Assembly: GCA_946499505.1 (NCBI GenBank)
Contig: CAMMSL010000019.1
Location: forward strand, 1-43,740
DNA length: 43,740 bases
Origin: an uncultured Lachnoclostridium sp.
GTDB taxonomy: Bacteria > Bacillota > Clostridia > Lachnospirales > Lachnospiraceae
Direction: 5' to 3'
In this document: positions 33,679 through 41,906 of the stretch, piece by piece
Position numbering within the stretch: position 1 is the stretch's first letter
How the letters are laid out: every line of letters begins with the position of its first letter
Translations under genes and position numbers: made by a program
Notes under the pieces: model-generated
Told to the model about the DNA's origin: nothing
Seen by the model: the letters and a program-made list of their open reading frames with translations, nothing else
Databases searched by the model: none

Positions 33679-34951
33679 ATGGAGATTTTCCGGATTCAAA
33701 GGTTCTGACTCCGCAGGCGGTGCGGTACTGCCGCATGGTCATGCCCGTGGCGTCCCTGAAGTATTTCCCCAGATGGCTCTGGGAAGAAAAACCGAGATAT
33801 GTTGCGATCTCGCTGCAGGTATATTCAGAGTAGGTCAGCAGATTCTTCGCAAGACTGATCTTCTCCCTGCGGATATATTCTGTCAGAGTGACGTTCTCGC
33901 ATTCATGGAAGAGTTCCGACAGATAGCCGGCGTTCAGCCCGATGGCGTCCGCGATCCCGCGCACGCTGATCCTGCCGTGCAGATGCGAGAAAATATAGTT
34001 TTTACATTTGTCGATATGGGGATTCCTGTCTGATACAGGGATCCCTTCTCTGCGTTTTTTGAGTTCTTTTACCATCTGTGCATACTCGTACTCTGCGGTG
34101 TGGAAGAGATGAAAAACAGAGGGGATGTCTTTGCATTTCTCGATCTTCTGGATATAAGAGTCACTGAGCGAGTATGCAGCCTCAGGGACAACGCCGCCCC
34201 GCATGGCTGCGCGGCATGCCAGAGCGACTACGACAATAGCGCGGTTCTTGGCGTTGCGCAGAGGCTCGTCGGCAAGAAGTCCTACCTCTCCGGTGTAGTC
34301 CTCCTCAAGGCTCTTTTTCAGACGGGCGGGATCTCCGTTCTCAATACTGGAAAACTCACGGAGCTCCTGATCATACGGGTTGTGGCTTTTGCCTTTCTCC
34401 CTGTTCTCGAATACAAGCTCTGAAAAAGACTGCCGCAGCTCGTCTCCGGTATCGGGATCAATACAGTTTTCCGCGATCAGCATTTCCGCTGTGATCTCAT
34501 CCTCACGGCACAGATTGCAGAGCAGGAGGACACAGTCGGCCAGATCGTTAAATCCACAGCCAGGGACAGTATCCGCCCAATCTCTATCAGCGGGCGGCGC
34601 GCTGTGTGTATGGCGGAACCGGACCGACGGGGACAAGCGGACCGGACCGATGATAAAGCGGCGGTCTGCGGCGGGAACCAGGGCGTAGACAAACCGGGCG
34701 CTGACTGTGAGGATAACAGGATGCATAAGGCAGACGCCGGCTGCATTTCCGGAAGAAGAGCCCCCTGAGAGATCATCTTTGGAAGAAGCCTGTGCGTCTG
34801 CAAATATGGTAAAGATCCTGTCAGGCTCAAACTGATCCTTAAATGAGACGCGGGCGCAGTACGAATCTGTGATCCCGCTCTTTTGTATACGCTGCCGGAT
34901 GATCGTGTGCAGGCGGCAGGAAATATATTTCATTAAGTAGTGAATGTTCAC
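33665..34951 (-). CDS. AraC-family transcriptional regulator
   Basis: This 428-residue regulator has a C-terminal double HTH (about 325-420): RISVRGIADAIGLNAGYLSELFHE and CSEIATYLGFSSQSHLGKYFRDATGMTMRQYR. The long N-terminal part is not a recognisable sugar-binding cupin; a stretch at about 205-300 resembles the helical region seen in other Lachnospiraceae AraC-type proteins. The start is GTG at 34951 after AGGAGGG. It lies 30 bases downstream of the PHP gene on the same strand, so it may be read from the hydrogenase-side operon. By position opposite GH3/GH42 it is more likely their regulator. Its last codons overlap the GH3 gene tail-to-tail. Confidence 0.88.
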   Translation of the reverse strand: MNIHYLMKYISCRLHTIIRQRIQKSGITDSYCARVSFKDQFEPDRIFTIFADAQASSKDDLSGGSSSGNAAGVCLMHPVILTVSARFVYALVPAADRRFIIGPVRLSPSVRFRHTHSAPPADRDWADTVPGCGFNDLADCVLLLCNLCREDEITAEMLIAENCIDPDTGDELRQSFSELVFENREKGKSHNPYDQELREFSSIENGDPARLKKSLEEDYTGEVGLLADEPLRNAKNRAIVVVALACRAAMRGGVVPEAAYSLSDSYIQKIEKCKDIPSVFHLFHTAEYEYAQMVKELKKRREGIPVSDRNPHIDKCKNYIFSHLHGRISVRGIADAIGLNAGYLSELFHECENVTLTEYIRREKISLAKNLLTYSEYTCSEIATYLGFSSQSHLGKYFRDATGMTMRQYRTACGVRTFESGKSPFTGE

Positions 34952-34981
34952 GGATAACCCTCCTGGTCTGTTTGTCAGGGA

Positions 34982-35719
34982 TCAAAGATCAGTATGGACC
35001 GGCAGTCCCTTTGTCAGTGCTTCCAGTATATCACAAATTTCTCTCGACTTTGCATAAATCTGATATTCCGGTTCATGGATGTCCTCAAGATAATGGGCGT
35101 CGGAGCAGTATATCGCATTGCAATCATCAAAATACGGGTGCTCACGCCTGATCCGGTGGAGATTTTTAAAGTCATGGAACTCCGCGCAGGAAAACGTGCT
35201 TCCGGGCGGTACGAAGCCCAGGTTGGAGAGCAGGCTCGTGGAGGCCTTATCCACATGGGCGGGATATGCGATACCGTGAAAGAATCCTGCCAGAGAAAAT
35301 ACGTCGTCAAAGGAGACGGAAGTGGCGTTGATGAGGAGATTTTCCACAGTTCCGGCGACTTCGTCTCTCTCATCCATGATCTGCTGCTTCCCAAAGATAT
35401 CTTCCCGGTTTGGAAATGGCAGCAGCTTCTCATATATAAGGGCGTCAAAGCGGAGGGCGTCTTCCAGCGAGGGAAACAGGCAGATCACATGAACTTCTTC
35501 CCGAGTTGTGAGTTCCATGCCGGGGACCACGGTAACGCCGTACTTTTCCCCGTGGTACATGGCGGCGGGACAGTTCCTGCAGGAATTATGGTCTGTGAGG
35601 GCGATCACGTCAAGCCCTTTGACTGCAGCCATGCCGACCAGATTGGCAGGCGTCATATCATCGTCTCCACAGGGAGAGAGGCAGGAGTGGATATGCAGGT
35701 CATAATAGAGCGGGATCAT
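34982..35719 (-). CDS. PHP-domain phosphoesterase
   Basis: This 245-residue protein is a single PHP domain, the polymerase/histidinol-phosphatase metal-dependent fold. Metal-binding motifs seen are YDLHIHSCLSPCGD at the N-terminus, ALTDHNS, PGMELTT and, near the end, YCSDAHYLEDI. Length is close to other stand-alone PHP phosphoesterases. It starts in the stop of the DRTGG gene (ATGA) and is the last of five tightly packed genes with the hydrogenase-like sensor. In that context it may hydrolyse a phosphorylated protein or a small nucleotide signal; this is inference. No helicase or polymerase domain accompanies it. Confidence 0.88.
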   Translation of the reverse strand: MIPLYYDLHIHSCLSPCGDDDMTPANLVGMAAVKGLDVIALTDHNSCRNCPAAMYHGEKYGVTVVPGMELTTREEVHVICLFPSLEDALRFDALIYEKLLPFPNREDIFGKQQIMDERDEVAGTVENLLINATSVSFDDVFSLAGFFHGIAYPAHVDKASTSLLSNLGFVPPGSTFSCAEFHDFKNLHRIRREHPYFDDCNAIYCSDAHYLEDIHEPEYQIYAKSREICDILEALTKGLPVHTDL

Positions 35720-36048
35720 GATACACCTGCTTCGTAGATTTCGAGGCTGATGTCAAAGATCGGAAGTTCCGTTGAGAGTATGGCGATCCCTTCCTCCTCC
35801 GCTTTCGCCAGAGTTCCTTCATCCATCCCGATGCCCTCTGCCAGTACGATACAGGCTACGTCCGCAAGGGTAGCTACTGCGAGGGTGTTCTTATTTCCCA
35901 TAACGGTTACCCAGACACTGTCGGCAGCGGCTTTTCCCATAGCGATACTTAAGAGATCGCAGCAGAATACTTTTGATATTTCGCGCTCGGGATTGCCTTT
36001 TACTAGAACTTTACATTCCGGCAGTTCCAGTACAGTCTGTAATTTCAT
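35716..36048 (-). CDS. DRTGG-domain protein
   Basis: This 110-residue protein is essentially one DRTGG-like domain: LPECKVLVKGNPEREISKVFCCDLLSIAMG, VMGNKNTLAVATLADVACIVLAEG and EEGIAILSTELPIFDISLEIYEAG. Such domains occur beside CBS domains, in phosphotransacetylases and in pyrophosphatases; ligand binding is presumed. ATG at 36048 is chosen since AAAGGAG is upstream. It overlaps the PHP gene by 4 bases and lies downstream of the hydrogenase-like gene. It is a relative of the first gene of the same operon (37979-38323), so the run is bracketed by two related domains. Confidence 0.82.
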   Translation of the reverse strand: MKLQTVLELPECKVLVKGNPEREISKVFCCDLLSIAMGKAAADSVWVTVMGNKNTLAVATLADVACIVLAEGIGMDEGTLAKAEEEGIAILSTELPIFDISLEIYEAGVS

Positions 36049-36134
36049 ATCTTCAGATTCTCCTTTCTCTGATAATATTGTTTCATTATCTGAAAGCACT
36101 CAATTCGTATGAGCTGATGGAAAGCAAAGCGTGT

Positions 36135-37541
36135 TTAACGCGGCTGCCGTAGATTGCCCGGTACGCCGAAAGAGGCGAGCTCCGTGGTCAGCTTTTTGAT
36201 ATATTTGTGCAGCATTTCATCCTCCTCTTCGGACAGCGGTTTCCCGGCCTTTTCACCCTGTGTCAGCGACTCAATCTTCTGGGAAAGGTCTGCAATATTC
36301 GAGCGAAGGACGTAGATGCAGTCGTTGGGCGTCGCTTCCCCGCGCACGATATCCTCGGCCAGCGTCTGACATGTGGGAGCGCCGCAGGAACCGCAGTCAA
36401 GTCCCGGAAACCGGGCAGTCAGCTTCTCCACATCGCTCATCATTTTCAGGCTCTCCTTGAACGTGTTGCCAAGGCGGAAGACAGGTTCATATTCGATATC
36501 GTCCGCCCAGTATATATTTCGGATCTCAGGGGTGTCATCCAGATGGCTTTTTGATACCGGCTGATATTTCGTCAGGCGCTTTGTCTTTGCCATGGCGATA
36601 TAAGCATTTTCGACAGTGAGCGTGCCGCCGACGCAGCCGCCGCTGCAGGCGTTCAGTTCTACGAATGTGAGCCCGTGCAGTTTTTCGTCCTCCAGTTCTT
36701 CCAGTACCCTTAAGATATTTACAATGCCGTCCGCCGCAAGGTAGCTGTCGGCGAGAAGACCGCCTGCCTCGCCTCCTGCGTTGCTCCAGCCGATTCCGAT
36801 CCGTCCGGAGTGGGACAGAGGCTTTAACTGGCTTTCATCATGCTTCATATGAGGCAGCAGGAGCGGGTATACGTCTTTGATCGCTACTACATTGTCAATG
36901 TTGCTCTTCTCGATCCCAAGAGGAGCTTTTGCGTAAGACACCTTGGACGGGCAGGGAGAGATAAAGATAATGCCGATCTCTTCCGGCTTCAGTCCGGTCT
37001 TTTTTATCGCCCGTGCCCGTGCAATCTCTGCTGCTACCTCCACCGGCGCCTTGATGGGCAGGAGGCGAGAAATGAGTGCGGGGAATTTCACCCGGATCAG
37101 ACGGATCACGGACGGACAGGCAGAGCTGATAAAAGGCGCCTCGTCCATATGCTGCCTGATATATGACCTGGAAGCCTCAGACACCAGTTCGGCAGCGGCG
37201 CTTACCTCATATACATCGTCAAATCCCAGTTTCAGCAGAGCGTTTAAGACTATGTCCACGTTGGTCAGATTATTGTACTGCGCGTAGAGCGAAGGTGCCG
37301 GAAGGGCTACAGTGTATTTGAAGTTATTTATAACGGAGAGCGGATCATAGACCGGAATCTTGGCATGATGGGGGCAGTACCGGATACACCTGCCGCAGTC
37401 GATACAGAACTTGTCTATGATATGCGCTTTTCCGTTATGTACCCGGATCGCCTGGGTGGGACAGTATTTGATACAGTTGATGCATCCCTGACAGGCGGAT
37501 TCCCGAAGCCGTACGGAACGTATAAATTTGTTTGTGCCCAC
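36135..37541 (-). CDS. Sensor-like [FeFe]-hydrogenase (HydS / group D type)
   Basis: This 468-residue protein has two ferredoxin-type 4Fe-4S motifs at 17-57 (CQGCINCIKYCP; CIDCGRCIRYCP), then the H-cluster domain at about 75-330. H-cluster ligands are kept: C142 (SSACPSV), C197 (SPCPSK), C299 and C303 (NACSGGC). The proton-relay cysteine before the first ligand is A141, the usual MPC is SPC, the KxxE glutamate is absent (KVSYA), and the Met of EVMAC is Asn. A further cluster motif follows: C383, C386, C391, C408 (LDCGSCGAPTC). No PAS domain, unlike many HydS. These changes fit putative sensory hydrogenases such as that studied from Thermoanaerobacter mathranii. The start is GTG at 37541 with GGGGGA. 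A sensing role is inferred from residues and from flanking ATPase, DRTGG and PHP genes. Confidence 0.9.
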   Translation of the reverse strand: MGTNKFIRSVRLRESACQGCINCIKYCPTQAIRVHNGKAHIIDKFCIDCGRCIRYCPHHAKIPVYDPLSVINNFKYTVALPAPSLYAQYNNLTNVDIVLNALLKLGFDDVYEVSAAAELVSEASRSYIRQHMDEAPFISSACPSVIRLIRVKFPALISRLLPIKAPVEVAAEIARARAIKKTGLKPEEIGIIFISPCPSKVSYAKAPLGIEKSNIDNVVAIKDVYPLLLPHMKHDESQLKPLSHSGRIGIGWSNAGGEAGGLLADSYLAADGIVNILRVLEELEDEKLHGLTFVELNACSGGCVGGTLTVENAYIAMAKTKRLTKYQPVSKSHLDDTPEIRNIYWADDIEYEPVFRLGNTFKESLKMMSDVEKLTARFPGLDCGSCGAPTCQTLAEDIVRGEATPNDCIYVLRSNIADLSQKIESLTQGEKAGKPLSEEEDEMLHKYIKKLTTELASFGVPGNLRQPR

Positions 37542-37555
37542 AGACAGTTCCCCCT

Positions 37556-37978
37556 TTACAGATTGACTTTCATGGTGATCGTTGTGCCCTGTCCTATCAC
37601 AGTGTCGATATGCATCTCGTCAGAATACCGCTTCATATTCGGAAGCCCCATTCCTGCTCCAAATCCGAGGGAGCGTACTTCCTCCCGGGCAGTGGAGAAC
37701 CCCTCCTGCATGGCCTGATCAATATCCGGAATGCCGGGACCTGTATCCGCGAGAACCATGGTAATGTCGGTGTCGGATATTGTGACTGTGATCGTGCCGC
37801 CGTCCGCATGAATGACCATATTGATCTCCCCCTCATACATGGCGATGGCAGTCTTCCGGATAACGTCGCTGCCGACTCCGAGCATTTTCAATTTGTTTTT
37901 GACCGAGCTGCTGGCCTCGCCCGCGCGGGTAAAATCATTTCCGTCGATGACATAAGTAAAGATGAGCTGATCTCCCAT
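37556..37978 (-). CDS. GHKL ATPase, anti-sigma/RsbW type
   Basis: This 140-residue protein is a lone GHKL domain: N-box RKTAIAMYEGEINMVIHA, G1 LADTGPGIPD and G2 FGAGMGLPNMKRYSD. There is no histidine-phosphorylation domain. It resembles the RsbW/SpoIIAB serine-kinase family in size. It starts directly after the stop of the DRTGG-like gene (TGAATG) with SD GAGGAGG, and lies 14 bases before the hydrogenase-like sensor. It may phosphorylate a partner protein in response to the sensor; neither a STAS partner nor a sigma factor is present in the window. Confidence 0.87.
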   Translation of the reverse strand: MGDQLIFTYVIDGNDFTRAGEASSSVKNKLKMLGVGSDVIRKTAIAMYEGEINMVIHADGGTITVTISDTDITMVLADTGPGIPDIDQAMQEGFSTAREEVRSLGFGAGMGLPNMKRYSDEMHIDTVIGQGTTITMKVNL

Positions 37979-38323
37979 TCAGGCACCTCCTCTGAGTCCG
38001 TTTTCGTACAGGATGCCGCAGGTGGTGAACATATAATGGTCCGTGGCAAGAACAGCGATAGACTTTCCTCTTGCCAGTGCCAGCATATTCTCATCCGGCA
38101 TCTTGCCGCGTACGAAGATAATGCAGCAGATATCAAGCATCTCGGCTGTACGTACAACCTGCGGATTGCAAAGACCGGTGATGAGCACGGAACATTTTCC
38201 GCAGTATGCAAGGACATCACTCATCATATCGGCAGAAAAAACGAATTGTACATCTAAGTCAGCAAGTTCCTCTCCGTACAGAAATTGTGCATCAAGGACC
38301 TTCTGCATGTCTCTGATCGTCAT
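37979..38323 (-). CDS. DRTGG-like domain protein, first gene of the sensor operon
   Basis: This 114-residue cytosolic protein has blocks VFSADMMSDVLAYCGKCSVLITGLCNPQVVRTAEML and IIFVRGKMPDENMLALARGKSIAVLATDHYMFTTCGILYENGL, which match the layout of the DRTGG protein later in the operon. Several cysteines (including CGKC and CNP) could respond to redox, but no complete Fe-S motif is seen. SD GAGGAGG precedes ATG; a clear promoter lies at 38370-38398. As the first product of the operon it may be a ligand-binding adaptor. Confidence 0.8.
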   Translation of the reverse strand: MTIRDMQKVLDAQFLYGEELADLDVQFVFSADMMSDVLAYCGKCSVLITGLCNPQVVRTAEMLDICCIIFVRGKMPDENMLALARGKSIAVLATDHYMFTTCGILYENGLRGGA

Positions 38324-38369
38324 AAGCCCTCCTCAAAGAATAGAAATCGAACAGTTTTCCGTTTCAGTC

Positions 38370-38398
38370 AGTATAACATTGGAATATTTAAAAAGCAA
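38370..38398 (-). promoter_or_regulatory. Promoter of the sensor operon
   Basis: On the minus strand TTGCTT (38398-38393) and TATACT (38375-38370) are 17 bp apart, about 50 bases before the DRTGG-like gene. A palindrome lies 5 bp upstream of the -35 box. Confidence 0.75.
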
Positions 38399-38402
38399 TA
38401 AT

Positions 38403-38412
38403 TGTGTACACA
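38403..38412. promoter_or_regulatory. Palindrome TGTGTACACA upstream of the sensor promoter
   Basis: This is a perfect 10-bp palindrome (TTGTGTACACAG in context) just upstream of the -35 box, placed as an activator or repressor site would be. It is not a full match to the Rex consensus I know. Confidence 0.4.
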
Positions 38413-38508
38413 GCAGTGATATAATTATCTGTATTGTATAAATATTCGGGAAAATAATTCCTATATATAATATAGACAAAATTTTCACACTTTTAAGTAG
38501 CATATTGG

Positions 38509-38524
38509 GATATCGTGTGATATC
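38509..38524. promoter_or_regulatory. Inverted repeat GATATC-N4-GATATC upstream of hndA
   Basis: Two GATATC half sites 10 bp apart form a 16-bp dyad about 90 bases before hndA in the 287-base divergent region. No convincing -35/-10 pair for the hnd operon was found; AT-rich stretches at 38461-38475 and 38565-38577 are possible positions. Confidence 0.4.
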
Positions 38525-38610
38525 ATTGTCTTAATGAGCATAAAATATACCCTGTTGTCCGATCGTTTATATAAATAAAGGACGCAGGAAACAGAATTGG
38601 AGGTTGAAGA

Positions 38611-39105
38611 ATGGCAGCTAAGAAAGGAACCGTTCCGTTTTCCGGAACGAAAGAGCAGGAGGAGGCTCTCACGAAAGTAATCGATGAGCTTCGGGACGAA
38701 AAAGGAGCTCTCATGCCGATCCTGCAGAAAGCACAGGACATATACGGGTATCTTCCCTATGAAGTGCAGAAGATGATCTCGGATCAGACCGGCATTCCTC
38801 TGGAAAAGATATACGGCGTCACTACATTTTATTCACAGTTTACTCTGAATCCGAAAGGAAGATACAGGATCTCCGTCTGTCTTGGCACAGCGTGCTATGT
38901 AAAAGGTTCCGGAGATATCTACAATGCCCTGATGGAGAAACTGGGGATTGAGGGCGGACAGTGCACGCCGGACGGAAAGTTCTCGCTGGATGCGTGCCGA
39001 TGCGTGGGAGCCTGCGGACTCGCACCGGTCATGATGGTCAATGATGAAGTCTACGGCCGGCTGACGGTGGACGACATTGACGGTATTCTGGCAAAGTACG
39101 AATAA
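38611..39105 (+). CDS. hndA: NuoE-like [2Fe-2S] subunit of NAD(P)-linked hydrogenase (HndA/HydC)
   Basis: This 164-residue subunit has the thioredoxin-like ferredoxin fold and transfers electrons between NAD(P)H and the hydrogenase. The cluster cysteines are seen in CLGTACYVKG and CRCVGACGLAPV. The N-terminal helices (LRDEKGALMPILQKAQDIYGYLPYEVQKMI) match NuoE/HndA. SD TTGGAGG. It is the first gene of hndA-ATPase-hndB-hndC-hndD, divergent from the sensor operon. The gene order matches Desulfovibrio Hnd apart from the added ATPase gene. Confidence 0.94.
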   Translation: MAAKKGTVPFSGTKEQEEALTKVIDELRDEKGALMPILQKAQDIYGYLPYEVQKMISDQTGIPLEKIYGVTTFYSQFTLNPKGRYRISVCLGTACYVKGSGDIYNALMEKLGIEGGQCTPDGKFSLDACRCVGACGLAPVMMVNDEVYGRLTVDDIDGILAKYE

Positions 39106-39108
39106 GCC

Positions 39109-39669
39109 ATGATGCCGGAGATATCTCTGAATATTCTGGATGTTGCCGAGAATTCTGTGCGGGCAAAGGCGGCGCTGATTGAGATCACAGTGTCCGTGAA
39201 GACGAAGGAGGATACACTGACTGTCATTATCCGGGACGACGGATGCGGGATGACGGCAGATCAGGTAAAACGTGCACAGGATCCGTTCTTTACAACAAGA
39301 ACGACAAGGATCGTAGGCCTCGGGCTCGCGTTTTTTAAGCAGGCAGCGGAGAGCACGGGAGGAACATTCAGCATTGATTCAGAAAAAGGAATAGGAACTA
39401 TTGTAAAAGCAGTATTCATCTTATCCCATATTGACAGGATGCCGCTGGGTGATATCAGTTCTACCATACATACACTGGTCGTGTTCAACGAGCAGATCGA
39501 TTTCAAGTATACCTACGAATATGACGATAAGAGTTTTTCACTGGATACCCGGGAAATGCGTGAGATGCTGGGCGATGAAATTTCATTTATGGAGCCCGAG
39601 GTATCGCTGTTTATCTGGGAGTATCTGGATAATAACAAACAGGAGACAGACGGCGGAGCTGATATTTAA
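39109..39669 (+). CDS. GHKL ATPase embedded in the hydrogenase operon
   Basis: This 186-residue protein begins with a GHKL domain: N-box LDVAENSVRAKAALIEI, G1 RDDGCGM, DPFFTTRTTRIVGLGL and G2-like SEKGIGTIVKAVF. The last 65 residues are acidic (TYEYDDKSFSLD, GDEISFMEPEVSLFIWEYL). No membrane part and no HisKA. It starts 3 bases after hndA without a clear SD, pointing to coupled translation. Its position between structural subunits suggests a regulatory or assembly role for the hydrogenase, and it pairs functionally with the other ATPase at 37556-37978; both are inference. Confidence 0.87.
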   Translation: MMPEISLNILDVAENSVRAKAALIEITVSVKTKEDTLTVIIRDDGCGMTADQVKRAQDPFFTTRTTRIVGLGLAFFKQAAESTGGTFSIDSEKGIGTIVKAVFILSHIDRMPLGDISSTIHTLVVFNEQIDFKYTYEYDDKSFSLDTREMREMLGDEISFMEPEVSLFIWEYLDNNKQETDGGADI

Positions 39670-39685
39670 GAATTGGAGGAATTAT

Positions 39686-40066
39686 ATGAAATCTCTTGAA
39701 GAATTACGCGCGATCCGCGCAAAAATGCAGGGAAAAGTCGGAGTGCGCGCGGAAAATGAAAACCAGATCCGTGTGGTCGTGGGAATGGCGACCTGCGGGA
39801 TCGCAAGCGGAGCAAGACCGGTCCTGACCGCGCTTTCCGACGCGGTTCAGGAACAGAATTTAAGCGAAAAAATCTGCGTGACACAGACCGGATGCATCGG
39901 TTTGTGCCAGTATGAACCCATTGTAGAAGTGCTGGAACCGGGAAAAGAAAAAGTGACTTATGTGAAGATGACTCCTGAGAAGGCTCTGGAGGTGCTGCGT
40001 CTTCATCTGCTGGGCGGACAGGTAGTGACCAAATACACTCTGGGCGCGGCACAGAACAGCCTGTAG
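39686..40066 (+). CDS. hndB: [2Fe-2S] thioredoxin-like subunit HndB
   Basis: This 126-residue protein has one 2Fe-2S site built from VGMATCGIASGARPVL and TQTGCIGLCQYEPIVEV, as in HndB and the N-terminal domain of HndC/NuoF-like proteins. ATG at 39686 follows SD TTGGAGGA. It lies 16 bases after the ATPase gene and 37 before hndC. It presumably adds a cluster to the electron path between flavin and hydrogenase subunit. Confidence 0.92.
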   Translation: MKSLEELRAIRAKMQGKVGVRAENENQIRVVVGMATCGIASGARPVLTALSDAVQEQNLSEKICVTQTGCIGLCQYEPIVEVLEPGKEKVTYVKMTPEKALEVLRLHLLGGQVVTKYTLGAAQNSL

Positions 40067-40103
40067 AGAACAGGCGGAACACAGAGAAAAGGAGGCTTGA
40101 AAT

Positions 40104-41891
40104 ATGTATCGTTCACATGTACTCGTCTGCGGCGGAACCGGATGCACCTCGTCCGGCAGTCAGCGGATCCGTGAGAGACTGGAAAAAGAAATCGCGGCCA
40201 ACGGGCTGTCCGAAGAAGTCGGTGTAGTTAAGACTGGATGCTTCGGACTGTGCGCGCTCGGTCCGATCATGATCGTATATCCGGAAGGAACTTTTTATTC
40301 TATGGTCCAGGAGGACGACATCCCTGAGATCGTCTCTGAACACCTGTTGAAGGGGAGAGTTGTCACTCGTCTGCTTTATGATGAGACGACCAAGACAGAC
40401 AAGATCATCCCGCTCAATGAGACGAATTTTTATAAGAAACAGCACAGAGTGGCGCTGAGAAACTGCGGTGTGATCAATCCTGAAAATATCGAAGAATATA
40501 TCGGAACCGGCGGCTATGAGGCGCTGGGCATTGTGCTGACAGAGAAAACGCCGGAAGATGTGATCCAGATCCTTCTGGACAGCGGCTTAAGAGGGAGAGG
40601 AGGAGCAGGATTCCCCACAGGATTAAAGTGGAAGTTTGCCGCGGCAAATGAAGCGGATCAGAAATATGTCTGCTGTAATGCAGATGAGGGGGATCCGGGA
40701 GCATTCATGGACCGTTCGATCCTCGAGGGAGATCCCCATGCAGTGCTGGAGGCAATGGCAATCGCGGGATATGCGATCGGAGCATCGCAGGGATATATCT
40801 ACGTGCGTGCTGAGTATCCGATCGCAGTAAAACGTCTTGAGATTGCCATAAACCAGGCAAGAGAATACGGGCTGCTTGGAGAAAATATATTTGACAGCGG
40901 TTTTAATTTTGATATAGAACTGAGGCTCGGCGCCGGAGCATTTGTCTGCGGAGAGGAAACTGCGCTCATGACGTCTATCGAAGGCAACAGAGGCGAGCCC
41001 CGCCCCCGTCCGCCGTTCCCGGCACTTAAAGGCCTTTTCCAGAAGCCGACAATCTTAAATAATGTGGAAACATTTGCAAATATTCCGCAGATCATCGTAA
41101 ACGGTCCGGAATGGTTTGCATCTATGGGAACGGAAAACTCAAAAGGGACGAAAGTATTTGCTCTAGGCGGCAAGATCCACAACACCGGACTTGTGGAAGT
41201 CCCCATGGGGACGACGCTACGGGAGATCGTGGAGGAAATCGGCGGCGGTATCCCTAACGGTAAGAAGTTCAAGGCTGCCCAGACCGGAGGGCCGTCCGGC
41301 GGATGTATCCCAGCGGAGCATCTGGATGTGCCTATCGATTATGACAACCTGAAAAAGATCGGATCCATGATGGGCTCCGGCGGACTGATCATCATGGATG
41401 AGGATACCTGTATGGTGGACATCGCCAAGTTCTTCCTCGAATTTACCGTGGATGAGTCCTGCGGCAAATGTACGCCCTGCCGGATCGGTACGAGACGGAT
41501 GCTGGAAATTCTTGAGAAAATCACAAAAGGTCAGGCGACCATGGAAGATCTGGATAAGCTGGAAGAGCTCTGTTATCACCTGCAGTCCAGTTCGCTGTGC
41601 GCCCTCGGCCAGACAGCGCCCAATCCGGTGCTCTCCACACTGCGTTATTTCAGGGATGAATATATCGCCCATATTGTTGATAAGAAATGTCCGGCAGGGG
41701 TCTGTAAAGATCTGCTGCAGTTTAAGATCGATCCGGATAAATGTAAAGGCTGTACACTCTGCGCGAGAACCTGTCCGGCGGATGCGATCATAGGATCGGT
41801 AAGAGAAGTGCATATGATTGACTCCGAGAAGTGCTTAAAATGCGGCGCCTGCATAGAGAAATGCCGGTTCGGCGCGATCTACAAAGAATAA
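40104..41891 (+). CDS. hndC: NuoF-like flavoprotein subunit HndC/HydB
   Basis: This 595-residue subunit is the FMN- and NAD(P)-binding core, and the proposed bifurcation site. It has an N-terminal 2Fe-2S domain (CGGTGCTSSGS; GCFGLCALGP), NADH/FMN motifs SGLRGRGGAGFPTGLKW and CNADEGDPGAFMDRS, GAGAFVCGEETALMTSIEG, and the N3-like 4Fe-4S site ESCGKCTPCRIGTRR. At the C-terminus are two 4Fe-4S motifs (CKGCTLCARTCP; CLKCGACIEKCR). Length and domain order match HydB of Thermotoga and HndC. SD AAAGGAGG. It works with HndA, HndB and HndD in the cytoplasm. Confidence 0.95.
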   Translation: MYRSHVLVCGGTGCTSSGSQRIRERLEKEIAANGLSEEVGVVKTGCFGLCALGPIMIVYPEGTFYSMVQEDDIPEIVSEHLLKGRVVTRLLYDETTKTDKIIPLNETNFYKKQHRVALRNCGVINPENIEEYIGTGGYEALGIVLTEKTPEDVIQILLDSGLRGRGGAGFPTGLKWKFAAANEADQKYVCCNADEGDPGAFMDRSILEGDPHAVLEAMAIAGYAIGASQGYIYVRAEYPIAVKRLEIAINQAREYGLLGENIFDSGFNFDIELRLGAGAFVCGEETALMTSIEGNRGEPRPRPPFPALKGLFQKPTILNNVETFANIPQIIVNGPEWFASMGTENSKGTKVFALGGKIHNTGLVEVPMGTTLREIVEEIGGGIPNGKKFKAAQTGGPSGGCIPAEHLDVPIDYDNLKKIGSMMGSGGLIIMDEDTCMVDIAKFFLEFTVDESCGKCTPCRIGTRRMLEILEKITKGQATMEDLDKLEELCYHLQSSSLCALGQTAPNPVLSTLRYFRDEYIAHIVDKKCPAGVCKDLLQFKIDPDKCKGCTLCARTCPADAIIGSVREVHMIDSEKCLKCGACIEKCRFGAIYKE

Positions 41892-41906
41892 GGGAGGGCA
41901 GTGATA

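Noticed and set aside
36135..37541. Second catalytic hydrogenase
   Set aside because: Loss of the proton-relay cysteine, glutamate and methionine argues against efficient turnover.
37532..38257. 241-codon + strand frame opposite the GHKL and DRTGG-like genes
   Set aside because: Antisense to two tightly packed genes with good SDs and motifs; no SD or domain of its own.
38403..38412. Palindrome as a Rex (NADH-sensing) operator
   Set aside because: The half sites resemble TTGTG but the spacing and length do not match the Rex consensus as I know it.
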